Shown: positions 1-6,015, counted from the first letter of the stretch. The stretch is 7,674 nt of DNA from Saprospiraceae bacterium (GCA_020630355.1 JAHDBO010000090.1:1-7674), one strand, 5' to 3'. The notes: a model not told the origin generated them from the letters alone. Made by a program: numbers and translations.

Positions 1-7
1 TAATCAA

Positions 8-1255
8 TTACTTTTTCTTACGTCTTTTCCGCTGTTTGTTTTTCTTTTCCTCAATAAAAGAAATAGAATCCATCAAGGTTTGCAAATCAGTATTATCTGA
101 AAAAAGTTGGGCATCTTCTATGTCCCTAGGCTGTATGTTGATCACAGGAATATCGTAGCCTGTGTACTTTTGAATGGCTTTTAATAGCGGCTTTTCTTCT
201 TCCGAACAAAAAGAATAAGCCGTTCCTTTTTTCTTTCCACGCCCCGTCCGTCCGACACGGTGGACGTAGTTTTCTTCCTTGTCGGGCATATCATAATTGA
301 CCACGAAATCCACGTTAGGAATATCAATCCCTCTTGCTGCCACATCTGTGGCGATGAGCATCAGCACTTCATTGGCTTTGAATTTCTTCAAAACACTGCT
401 TCGGTCTTTTTGTTCCTTGTCACTATGAAGCGTCACGCTAGGAATATTGACGCGCTCCATCGCTTTTTTGACCCGCTCGGCACGTACTTTTGTGCGCACG
501 AATACAAGGACTTTTGCATCTGTATGGTTGTCAATCAACCTTTCCAGAAAGAAACGCTTATCATCCATTTCTATAAAAGAAACATAATGCGTCACATTTT
601 TAGAAACAGGGTCTTTGGGCGATATTTTGATGCGGATGGCATTCTTACGGATGACCGAGTACGCCAGATTTTTGATGGTATGGCTAATCGTAGCGGAAAA
701 GAAAAGGGTCTGTCTGTTCTTGGGTAATTTATAGGTCAAGTCCTGAATGTCCTTCATAAAGCCCAAGTCCAACATCTGGTCGGCTTCATCTAGCACAAGC
801 GTGTCTACACGGTGCACATCCAAGTGCCCCTGGCTGATTAAGTCGAACATCCTACCTGGAGTGGCGACTAGGACGTCGTGGCGTTTTTGTAGGGCTCTGA
901 TTTGTGGGTCTTGATTAACTCCTCCAATCAATGCAATCGTTCTTACGGAAGTATATTTCCCAATCGAATCGAACACATTGTATATCTGCAGTGCCAGTTC
1001 GTGGGTAGGAGCGAGGACAATGCACTTGATACCATCTTTCCGACGTTCGTTCTGCTTGCTGTTGTGCAGGTGGTGGATGATTGGAATGGCGAAAGCCGCT
1101 GTTTTCCCTGTGCCAGTTTGGGCAACTGCCATGACGTCTTCCCCTCGCAGAATGGGCTGCATGCATTTGTACTGGATATCTGTTGGTCTTCGGAATCCTA
1201 AAGCATCGATTCCACGCATCAATTCAGTAGAGAGGTTGTAGTCAATAAATTTCAT
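8..1255 (-). CDS. DEAD-box ATP-dependent RNA helicase (RhlE-like)
   Basis: A complete 415-residue superfamily 2 RNA helicase, expected to unwind or remodel RNA in the cytoplasm (ribosome assembly or mRNA decay are the usual roles; which one cannot be told here). All core motifs are present in order: upstream aromatic F3, Q motif with Gln28, motif I AQTGTGKT (45-52), motif Ia PTHELA (83-88), TPGR (132-135), DEAD (156-159), SAT (187-189), motif IV VLVF (249-252), motif V ATDVAARGID (302-311) and motif VI HRVGRTGR (332-339). The C-terminal extension is short and ends in a Lys/Arg-rich tail (about 404-415), a likely RNA-binding tether. Motif Ia has His where Arg is usual (PTRELA). The start at 1255 is kept because F3 lies about 17 residues or more before the Q motif, as the family requires. 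It is the last gene of a minus-strand cluster, 15 bases after the DJ-1-like gene. The family is certain; the subfamily (RhlE versus other Bacteroidota DEAD-box types) is less so. Confidence 0.97.
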   Translation of the reverse strand: MKFIDYNLSTELMRGIDALGFRRPTDIQYKCMQPILRGEDVMAVAQTGTGKTAAFAIPIIHHLHNSKQNERRKDGIKCIVLAPTHELALQIYNVFDSIGKYTSVRTIALIGGVNQDPQIRALQKRHDVLVATPGRMFDLISQGHLDVHRVDTLVLDEADQMLDLGFMKDIQDLTYKLPKNRQTLFFSATISHTIKNLAYSVIRKNAIRIKISPKDPVSKNVTHYVSFIEMDDKRFFLERLIDNHTDAKVLVFVRTKVRAERVKKAMERVNIPSVTLHSDKEQKDRSSVLKKFKANEVLMLIATDVAARGIDIPNVDFVVNYDMPDKEENYVHRVGRTGRGKKKGTAYSFCSEEEKPLLKAIQKYTGYDIPVINIQPRDIEDAQLFSDNTDLQTLMDSISFIEEKKNKQRKRRKKK

Positions 1256-1259
1256 GGGG

Positions 1260-1267
1260 CAAAGATA
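1260..1267 (-). promoter_or_regulatory. Candidate Bacteroidota -7 promoter element before the helicase gene
   Basis: On the minus strand this reads TATCTTTG, a full match to the Bacteroidota -7 consensus TAnnTTTG, and is followed by CCCC and the helicase ATG. No good -33 element is seen about 19 bases upstream. If used, transcription would begin at or within a few bases of the start codon, giving a leaderless or nearly leaderless mRNA. The element overlaps the gap after the stop codon of the upstream gene, so it would act as an internal operon promoter. Confidence 0.4.
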
Positions 1268-1270
1268 ATC

Positions 1271-2011
1271 CTATTCCGCAATAAAATGAGGGACTTTGTC
1301 TTTGTCCCAATCTATCACCAACCCTTGGGCTAGTCTACGGGCCACTTCCTTGCCATATAGTACTTCGGATAGGTACAATGCCGCTTCAAAAGATTTAGCC
1401 CCGCCAGCAGAAGTGATATATTTCCCATCATGTACAAACAATTTGTCTCGGCGCACATCTAGCTGAGGGAACATCGCCTCGTATTTGTCCAAATCCCCGG
1501 GAAAAGTTGTCGAGGCTTTTCCATCCAATAGACCTGCCTTGGCAAGTACAAAAGCCCCGTCGCAAAGAGACAGCACATGATCCGCTTTTTCTGCCGTCTT
1601 TTTTACAAATTCTATCATTTCCTCATCTTCTAAGTCCGTATCAAGGTGGTGTTCCGCACTTGGCACTACCAAAATATCAATCCTAGGGTGATGCCCATTT
1701 TGATAGGCAAAATCTGGTTGCAAAACAATATCCTCAAAGGTTCGGACTTGCTCTTTTGTTTTAGCAATACTGAACACCCGCATCTGCTTGATGCTGTCCC
1801 TGAATTTGGTATGGTGGAAAATATCCCAAGGCGCTATCAACTCGGAATTATAGACCCCATCCATCAGCAGAAACGCCACATTGTAGTGACTTTCTCCTTC
1901 ATAATAAGACGAAGGCATGCTTGGGGCAGGTTTGCCTTCTGGTTGATGAGTAGAACAGCCAAAGAAAGCAGCTGCCACCATCAGTAATATTAGGATATAT
2001 GCTGGTTTCAT
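1271..2011 (-). CDS. DJ-1/PfpI-family (class I glutamine amidotransferase-like) lipoprotein
   Basis: A 246-residue protein with an N-terminal lipoprotein signal: hydrophobic segment 4-17 and lipobox FFGC, with Cys19 as the lipidated residue. A short linker leads into a DJ-1/PfpI domain from about residue 42. Its start, LLMDGVYNSELIAPWDIF (48-65), resembles the DG..E..GP.D.F region of the family and carries the conserved acidic Glu57. The nucleophile elbow is SLCDGAF with Cys150, followed by LAKAGLLDGKASTTFPGD, as in the GATase1-like domains of AraC-type regulators and isocyanide hydratases. The end, ITSAGGAKSFEAALYLSEVL (199-218), also matches that group. No AraC DNA-binding domain is present. 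Known members include hydratases, proteases and stress proteins, so the substrate cannot be named. The protein should sit on the periplasmic face of a membrane. It lies 8 bases after the cytochrome c gene, so coupled expression is likely. The start codon is preceded by CCCC, with no Shine-Dalgarno. Confidence 0.9.
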   Translation of the reverse strand: MKPAYILILLMVAAAFFGCSTHQPEGKPAPSMPSSYYEGESHYNVAFLLMDGVYNSELIAPWDIFHHTKFRDSIKQMRVFSIAKTKEQVRTFEDIVLQPDFAYQNGHHPRIDILVVPSAEHHLDTDLEDEEMIEFVKKTAEKADHVLSLCDGAFVLAKAGLLDGKASTTFPGDLDKYEAMFPQLDVRRDKLFVHDGKYITSAGGAKSFEAALYLSEVLYGKEVARRLAQGLVIDWDKDKVPHFIAE

Positions 2012-2019
2012 GGGGAGTT

Positions 2020-2523
2020 TTATTTACGAAAGTCTTCAATATACTTGGCAACTGCCACTATTTCGGCTTCCTCCAAGATACCTTTGCTGGCGGTCATCAG
2101 GCCTTTTCCGAAGTAAATCTGGGCAACGCTTTCTTCTAGGCTAATCTTGGACTTGGTCAAATCCTTTGCTCCATTGACGTTCATATTGCCCTTGAAGCCA
2201 TGGCAGGTCGCACAGACCATCTTGTATTTGCGTTTTGCGTCGATTGACTGGATAGTCTCTGTGTCTACGCTTGCAAGGATAGCCTTAGCTTTTTCTAGTT
2301 GTTTTTTGGGGACACTCGTTTCAACTGGGGGCGCCTCTGTTGTTGTTTCGGATGTTTTTTCTTCCAATTTAAGCGTTGGTTCGGTTTTAATGGTCTCGTT
2401 TTCTGCTTTGTTTTCTATTGAAGTTACCGTACTAGAAGTACTTGTTTCTTTGTTTGATTTGTCCGAACCACAAGCAGATAAAATTAATAGGCTTGCTATG
2501 GAAAGAATGGATTTAATATTCAT
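2020..2523 (-). CDS. Small c-type cytochrome lipoprotein
   Basis: A 167-residue exported monohaem cytochrome c. Residues 1-17 form a signal peptide ending in the lipobox LSAC, with Cys18 as the lipid anchor. Residues 19-75 are a low-complexity linker rich in Thr, Ser, Glu and Lys, holding the domain away from the membrane. The cytochrome domain (about 76-167) has one haem attachment motif, CATCH (104-108), with His108 as proximal ligand; Met143 in GKGLMTASKG is the probable distal ligand. The C-terminal helix AEIVAVAKYIEDFRK is typical of class I cytochromes. The expected role is electron transfer in the periplasm; the partner is unknown and no oxidase or dehydrogenase is encoded nearby. It is the first gene of the minus-strand cluster and diverges from the DinB gene. 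The leader just before the ATG is made of AAC repeats, without Shine-Dalgarno. Haem binding is confident; the donor and acceptor are not. Confidence 0.93.
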   Translation of the reverse strand: MNIKSILSIASLLILSACGSDKSNKETSTSSTVTSIENKAENETIKTEPTLKLEEKTSETTTEAPPVETSVPKKQLEKAKAILASVDTETIQSIDAKRKYKMVCATCHGFKGNMNVNGAKDLTKSKISLEESVAQIYFGKGLMTASKGILEEAEIVAVAKYIEDFRK

Positions 2524-2627
2524 TATGTTGTTGTTGAAATTGTAAATTTGGGTTATAGAAATGGTCGATTATTGAAGAATGTCTACCTAACTATACCCAG
2601 TTCAAGGTCTCAGAATTAAATATCGAA

Positions 2628-2647
2628 AATCTAATTTTAGAATAAAA
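2628..2647. repeat. Copy 1 of a dispersed AT-rich intergenic motif
   Basis: AATCTAAT (2628-2635) overlaps the 14-mer ATTTTAGAATAAAA (2634-2647). The same two words occur in the spacer before yceD, at 5325-5332 and 5313-5326, in the other order. The block lies 3 bases before the DinB start codon. TAATTTTA at 2632-2639 is one base off the -7 promoter consensus, so promoter function is possible but has no -33 support. Confidence 0.4.
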
Positions 2648-2650
2648 AGA

Positions 2651-3187
2651 ATGAAGATGAAAAATTGTTTATTAGCTTTTTGTGTTTTGATATTGATGAA
2701 TGGTTGCTTAGCGCAAAAAACAGAAAAAATGGATGAAGATAATCTGCAATGGATATTGAATGAGCTAGCATTGAAGTGGGAAGGTACTCAAAAATATACG
2801 ATGGGTATCTTAGAAGCAATGCCAGAAGAAGGATACGACTTCAAACCGACCGATGAAGTGATGACTTTCTCCGAACAAATGGCACACATTCATAAATGGA
2901 TGGACAATCATGTTAAAAAGGCAGGACATGAAGGGCTGCCCCAAATGAAAACTGCCAACAAAACAGAAATCATCCAGTCCATAAATGCGGATTTTGAAAT
3001 CATAATCAGCTTCTTGAAGACGGCAAAGCCAAGCTTGTTGGAAGAACAAATCGATATGTGGTACGGCAAATCTTCTAAGTTGCGATTACTGCATTTGATG
3101 GACAATCATGTAGCGCATCATCGTGGACAGATGATTGTCTACTTACGTCTCAAAGGGGTTAAACCGCCTCGATACATCGGTTGGTAA
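2651..3187 (+). CDS. Exported DinB-family protein (putative metal-dependent enzyme)
   Basis: A 178-residue DinB/YfiT-like protein. After the signal segment (hydrophobic 6-18), the body from about residue 30 is predicted to be the helical DinB four-helix bundle. The metal-binding pattern is visible: a first His in EQMAHIHKW (His79, or His81) and the HxxxH pair in DNHVAHHRGQ (His153 and His157), the family's usual triad for Zn or Ni. The HHRGQ signature and the following MIVYLRLKG helix are diagnostic. DinB proteins include thiol-dependent transferases and many uncharacterised members; no substrate can be assigned. Export is by a signal peptide: cleavage after CLA (residue 21) looks more likely than lipidation at Cys19, because MNGC is a poor lipobox. 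The ATG at 2651 is chosen; a second, in-frame ATG at 2657 is possible. The leader is A-rich. The CIA30 gene follows 40 bases downstream, probably on the same transcript. Confidence 0.88.
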   Translation: MKMKNCLLAFCVLILMNGCLAQKTEKMDEDNLQWILNELALKWEGTQKYTMGILEAMPEEGYDFKPTDEVMTFSEQMAHIHKWMDNHVKKAGHEGLPQMKTANKTEIIQSINADFEIIISFLKTAKPSLLEEQIDMWYGKSSKLRLLHLMDNHVAHHRGQMIVYLRLKGVKPPRYIGW

Positions 3188-3227
3188 AACCAAAAGCCAC
3201 TTCTGTTGTTAGCTACTAAAATGTTTT

Positions 3228-3767
3228 ATGAAGATACTATTTCTGTTCATTTTAGTAGGCCTATTGATTAATGTAGAATCCTATAAAATAGATTTTGGGC
3301 TAGAAAAAGACGGTGCCAACTGGCTCATCGTCAATGATGGCGTGATGGGCGGACGCTCCGAAGGGGATGCCGAGCTCCGAAAAAATACCTTGTACTTTTA
3401 TGGGAAGGTGTCATTGGAAAACAATGGCGGCTTTGCCTCTTTGCGGACACCTTATGATAGTTATGACCTTTCTAAATTCACCAAAGTGAATGTCAGATAC
3501 CGTTCTAGAGGTCAAAGTATTGGGATGACACTAAATAAGTACCAACGCTTTTATTATCCAAATTATAAAATCATTCTAGAACCCTCAAAAGAATGGACCA
3601 CGAAAACTATCAATCTTTTAGATTTCAAAACCTACCGCCTAGGAGAATTGATTGATGACAAAATAGATAATAGCGACTTGGCTAAGATTATAAGGTTAGG
3701 CTTTATTACAAATGACAAAAAGGCGTCTATTTTTGAATTTGAAGTGGATTACATTGAGTTTTTGTAG
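3228..3767 (+). CDS. CIA30-family protein, predicted exported
   Basis: A 179-residue protein of the CIA30 family (named for NADH:ubiquinone oxidoreductase intermediate-associated protein 30, a mitochondrial complex I assembly factor; the fold is a galactose-binding-like beta sandwich). Diagnostic motifs are NDGVMGGRSEG (36-46), GKVSLENNGGFASLRT (59-74) and the terminal VDYIEFL (173-179). The whole length is one domain. Residues 1-15 are strongly hydrophobic and are followed by NVES, a plausible signal peptidase I site near residue 18, so the protein is probably periplasmic or envelope-bound. The role of bacterial homologues is not established, and no complex I genes are nearby. An upstream ATG at 3221 is out of frame. 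The gene lies 40 bases after the DinB gene with no promoter or terminator between, suggesting cotranscription. Confidence 0.88.
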   Translation: MKILFLFILVGLLINVESYKIDFGLEKDGANWLIVNDGVMGGRSEGDAELRKNTLYFYGKVSLENNGGFASLRTPYDSYDLSKFTKVNVRYRSRGQSIGMTLNKYQRFYYPNYKIILEPSKEWTTKTINLLDFKTYRLGELIDDKIDNSDLAKIIRLGFITNDKKASIFEFEVDYIEFL

Positions 3768-3790
3768 AAATTGTAAAACAAAAATCAAAC

Positions 3791-3806
3791 TAGTATATTT
3801 ATACTA
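3791..3806. repeat. 16-base inverted repeat after the CIA30 gene
   Basis: TAGTATA-TT-TATACTA is a perfect 7-base inverted repeat with a 2-base centre, lying 24 bases after the CIA30 stop. It could be a weak AT-rich transcription end or an operator ahead of pepT. A second short palindrome, GTTTTAAAAC, lies at 3821-3830. Neither is followed by a clear T-tract. Confidence 0.35.
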
Positions 3807-3852
3807 AAATTTGGTCAAGTGTTTTAAAACTAAGAATGACAAATTGTTTGAC

Positions 3853-3883
3853 TTTCAATAAATAGAACAATTGACCATCTTTG
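3853..3883 (+). promoter_or_regulatory. Candidate pepT promoter (-33 TTTC, -7 CATCTTTG)
   Basis: CATCTTTG (3876-3883) is one base away from the Bacteroidota -7 consensus TAnnTTTG and lies in the extended context CTTTGC that the yceD and helicase elements share. TTTC (3853-3856) sits 19 bases upstream, near the consensus TTTG and at the same spacing as in the yceD promoter. The predicted start of transcription is about 3887-3889, giving a leader of roughly 25 bases. A 7-base inverted repeat (AATTGTT at 3842-3848, AACAATT at 3866-3872) flanks the -33 region and could be an operator. Confidence 0.5.
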
Positions 3884-3914
3884 CAATATCTATTGGTAAT
3901 AAAACAACAAGGCT

Positions 3915-5180
3915 GTGAATACATTGATTCCTGCAAGCTTGAAGATCAAGCATACAGTAAAGGAACGTTTCTTGAAATACGTTCAAGTAGATACTCAATC
4001 TGACCCTAATTCAACAACATTTCCTACAACAGAAAAGCAAAAAGACTTGTCTAGAATCCTAGTACAAGAGTTGTTGGATATGGGAATAGAAGATGCGCAC
4101 ATGGATCAATGGGGCTATGTTTATGCGACTGTTCCCGCTAATACGGATAAAGAGGTGCCAGTGATTTGTTTCTGTTCTCACGTCGATACTTCGCCAGATT
4201 CTTCAGGGACGGGCGTTGTCCCGATCGTACATGAAAAATACGATGGTAGTGACATTGTACTGCCCAAGGATGAAAATATCGTCTTGAGCATGAAAGACCA
4301 CCCCGAATTGGCCAATCAAATCGGAAATGATTTGGTGACAGCCAGTGGCGATACTCTGCTTGGGGCGGATGACAAGGCCGGTTTGGCGGAGATCATGGAT
4401 GCGGTGCACCATTTGGTCAACAATCCAGATATCAAACATGGGAAAATTAGGTTGTTGTTCACGCCTGATGAAGAAGTAGGAAAGGGAGTCGATAACGTGG
4501 ACATGGAAAAGCTAGGGGCAGATTTTGGTTACACCATCGATGGCTCTACTAGGGGCTATATGCAAGACGAGACCTTTTCAGCCGATGCGGTAGTCTTGAC
4601 ATTGCATGGGCTTTCTGCGCATCCCGGTTTTGCTAAAGGACGCTTTGAGAATGCAACTAAAATTGCAGCTGATATATTGGCTCGACTGCCTAAAGATAGC
4701 CTTTCACCAGAAACGACAGAAGATAAAGAAGGCTTCATTCATCCTCTATCCATAGAAGGTATCGCAGAGAAAACAGTGGTAAAGTTCATCATCCGTGATT
4801 TCGAGACCGCTGGATTGAAAGAAAAAGAAGCTTTTTTAGAGGGTGCCGTGCAATCGGTTATGAAAAACTATCCAAATTCAAGTTATGATTTCGAGGTGAT
4901 CGAGCAGTACCGCAATATGAAAGAAGTTTTGGACAAATATCCCCAAGTAGCCGACCATGCCATGGAGGCCATACGTCGTGCTGGATTCGATGCAAAGAAA
5001 GACTCGATACGTGGAGGAACGGACGGCTCAAGGTTGTCTTTTATGGGCTTGCCCTGCCCTAATATTTTTACAGGAGGTCATGCCTATCACTCTAAGTATG
5101 AATGGGTGACGGTTCAAGATATGGAGAAGGCCGTCGAGACGATTGTACACCTCTGTATGGTTTGGGAAGAAAATGCATAA
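3915..5180 (+). CDS. pepT: Peptidase T (tripeptide aminopeptidase, M20B)
   Basis: A complete 421-residue zinc aminopeptidase that removes the N-terminal residue from tripeptides in the cytoplasm, serving peptide use and turnover. All dinuclear-zinc ligands of the M20B family are present: His89 and Asp91 in SHVDTSPD, Asp152 in LLGADDKAG, Glu186-Glu187 in FTPDEEVGKG (catalytic base and ligand), Asp209 in YTIDG, and His392 in FTGGHAYHSKYE. The lid/dimer domain (about 218-330) contains LSAHPG (233-238) and FIIRDF (291-296). RGGTDGSRLSFMGLPCPN (367-384) is nearly invariant in PepT. Length is slightly over the usual 405-410 because of about ten extra N-terminal residues. The start is GTG: an in-frame stop lies at 3900-3902 and no ATG lies between it and the conserved VKERFLKYVQVDTQSD; TTG at 3924 or 3939 are alternatives. 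The gene appears to be a single transcription unit, with its own candidate promoter and a weak hairpin after the stop. Confidence 0.97.
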   Translation: MNTLIPASLKIKHTVKERFLKYVQVDTQSDPNSTTFPTTEKQKDLSRILVQELLDMGIEDAHMDQWGYVYATVPANTDKEVPVICFCSHVDTSPDSSGTGVVPIVHEKYDGSDIVLPKDENIVLSMKDHPELANQIGNDLVTASGDTLLGADDKAGLAEIMDAVHHLVNNPDIKHGKIRLLFTPDEEVGKGVDNVDMEKLGADFGYTIDGSTRGYMQDETFSADAVVLTLHGLSAHPGFAKGRFENATKIAADILARLPKDSLSPETTEDKEGFIHPLSIEGIAEKTVVKFIIRDFETAGLKEKEAFLEGAVQSVMKNYPNSSYDFEVIEQYRNMKEVLDKYPQVADHAMEAIRRAGFDAKKDSIRGGTDGSRLSFMGLPCPNIFTGGHAYHSKYEWVTVQDMEKAVETIVHLCMVWEENA

Positions 5181-5214
5181 AATGGCTCAAGCTATTTCAA
5201 AATAAATCTCACTA

Positions 5215-5238
5215 GAAAATAGACATTATTCTATTTTC
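5215..5238 (+). terminator. Weak hairpin after pepT, candidate terminator
   Basis: GAAAATAGA (5215-5223), loop CATTAT, and TCTATTTTC (5230-5238) form a perfect 9-base-pair stem starting 34 bases after the pepT stop. The stem is AT-rich and is followed only by GATTTTGG, with a run of four T, so termination would be inefficient. It is the best candidate for the 3' end of the pepT mRNA. Confidence 0.4.
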
Positions 5239-5270
5239 GATTTTGGTAAAAACAGTAGGCTATAAAGTTG

Positions 5271-5332
5271 TGATTTTGAATCTAATATCTAAAGGCTAAC
5301 TACTAATATCTGATTTTAGAATAAAATCTAAT
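5271..5332. repeat. Degenerate direct repeats in the pepT-yceD spacer
   Basis: TGATTTT occurs at 5271-5277 and 5311-5317, AATCTAAT at 5279-5286 and 5325-5332, and CTAATATCT at 5282-5290 and 5303-5311. Two blocks of the same words are thus about 40 bases apart. The second block includes the 14-mer ATTTTAGAATAAAA (5313-5326), also found before the DinB gene at 2634-2647. No coding potential is seen here, and the block ends about 60 bases before the yceD -7 element. Confidence 0.5.
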
Positions 5333-5367
5333 GTGTTAGTCGTTTATGAATATTATTCGTGAACGGC

Positions 5368-5398
5368 TTCGCTTTTATATAAAATTAACTTACCTTTG
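5368..5398 (+). promoter_or_regulatory. Probable promoter of yceD-rpmF (-33 TTCG, -7 TACCTTTG)
   Basis: TACCTTTG (5391-5398) fully matches the Bacteroidota -7 consensus TAnnTTTG. A degenerate -33 element TTCG (5368-5371) lies 19 bases upstream, the expected spacing. Transcription would start near 5402-5404, about 20 bases before the ATG at 5424. This places the promoter inside any longer reading frame beginning at 5346 and so decides the yceD start. Confidence 0.65.
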
Positions 5399-5423
5399 CC
5401 GAGCAAATTTCAGAAGGTCTTTG

Positions 5424-5960
5424 ATGATGAAAGATTTCAAAAGATTTTCCATTCCAATTAAAGGTTTAGGGACAGGACTTCATAATTATACTTTTGAGCT
5501 TAACGAAGCTTTTTTCAAACATTTTGAAGCCAGTCCTATCCATCGTAGCGAAGTACGATTCGCAGTAAGTTTGGATAAGCGACCTGATATGTTGGTTTTG
5601 GATATGAACATTGAGGGTTGGTATGAAACATCTTGTGATAGATGTTTGCAGGTAGTTGAAATGCCCTTAGAGGATGCCTTTCAATTACTCGTAAAGTTCA
5701 GTGAACAGCTACAGGAAGAAGAAGCAGATATTGTTTACATCTCTAGAGCTGAAAGTCACCTAAATATCGCCAAATTTGTTTATGAATATACTTGTTTGGC
5801 AATACCTTCCTTGAAAAACTGTGAGGAAGATAGGAGAGGTGAGAGAGACTGTGATGAAGAGGTCGTCAGACATTTAGATGAAGAAGCAGTGCCTGACGAA
5901 AAGCCTGATAGCCCAGTTTGGGACGCTTTGAAGTCTCTGAAATTTGATGACAAGAAATAA
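5424..5960 (+). CDS. yceD: YceD / DUF177 family protein (23S rRNA accumulation)
   Basis: A DUF177 protein of 177-178 residues. The family is encoded next to L32 in most bacteria, and E. coli YceD is needed for normal 23S rRNA accumulation; the biochemical activity is unclear. Features, counted from the ATG at 5427: conserved start MKDFKRFSIPIKGL, the paired cysteines ETSCDRCL (Cys70, Cys73), two later cysteines (Cys132, Cys142) in an acidic segment that may complete a metal site, and the typical C-terminal SPVWDALKSLKF (162-173). The frame is open from an ATG at 5346, but the promoter at 5368-5398 and family length argue for 5424 or 5427. AGAAGG at 5412-5417, 6 to 9 bases before these ATGs, is one of the few Shine-Dalgarno-like sites in the window. 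rpmF follows 55 bases downstream on the same probable transcript. Confidence 0.88.
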   Translation: MMKDFKRFSIPIKGLGTGLHNYTFELNEAFFKHFEASPIHRSEVRFAVSLDKRPDMLVLDMNIEGWYETSCDRCLQVVEMPLEDAFQLLVKFSEQLQEEEADIVYISRAESHLNIAKFVYEYTCLAIPSLKNCEEDRRGERDCDEEVVRHLDEEAVPDEKPDSPVWDALKSLKFDDKK

Positions 5961-6015
5961 TTGAGCTTTGATAGCTTTATGTTATTATATTAAACAAAAT
6001 TAAATAGAATTAGCG

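Noticed and set aside
260..1241. Plus-strand and other-frame open frames within the helicase gene (for example 260-727, 902-1201, 978-1241)
   Set aside because: They lie wholly inside the well-supported helicase gene, and their translations show no recognisable domain.
2632..2639. TAATTTTA as the DinB gene promoter
   Set aside because: It differs from TAnnTTTG at the last base, has no -33 partner at about 19 bases, and lies inside a repeated AT-rich word.
5271..5332. CRISPR array
   Set aside because: The repeated words are 7-14 bases, degenerate and irregularly spaced, with no cas genes in the window.
5346..5423. 26-residue N-terminal extension of YceD
   Set aside because: It spans the promoter and its residues do not fit the family; the start at 5424/5427 is better supported.
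5181..5423. Small gene or RNA in the pepT-yceD spacer
   Set aside because: No open frame with a plausible start and length and no recognisable RNA fold beyond the hairpin at 5215-5238; the content is AT-rich repeats and the promoter.
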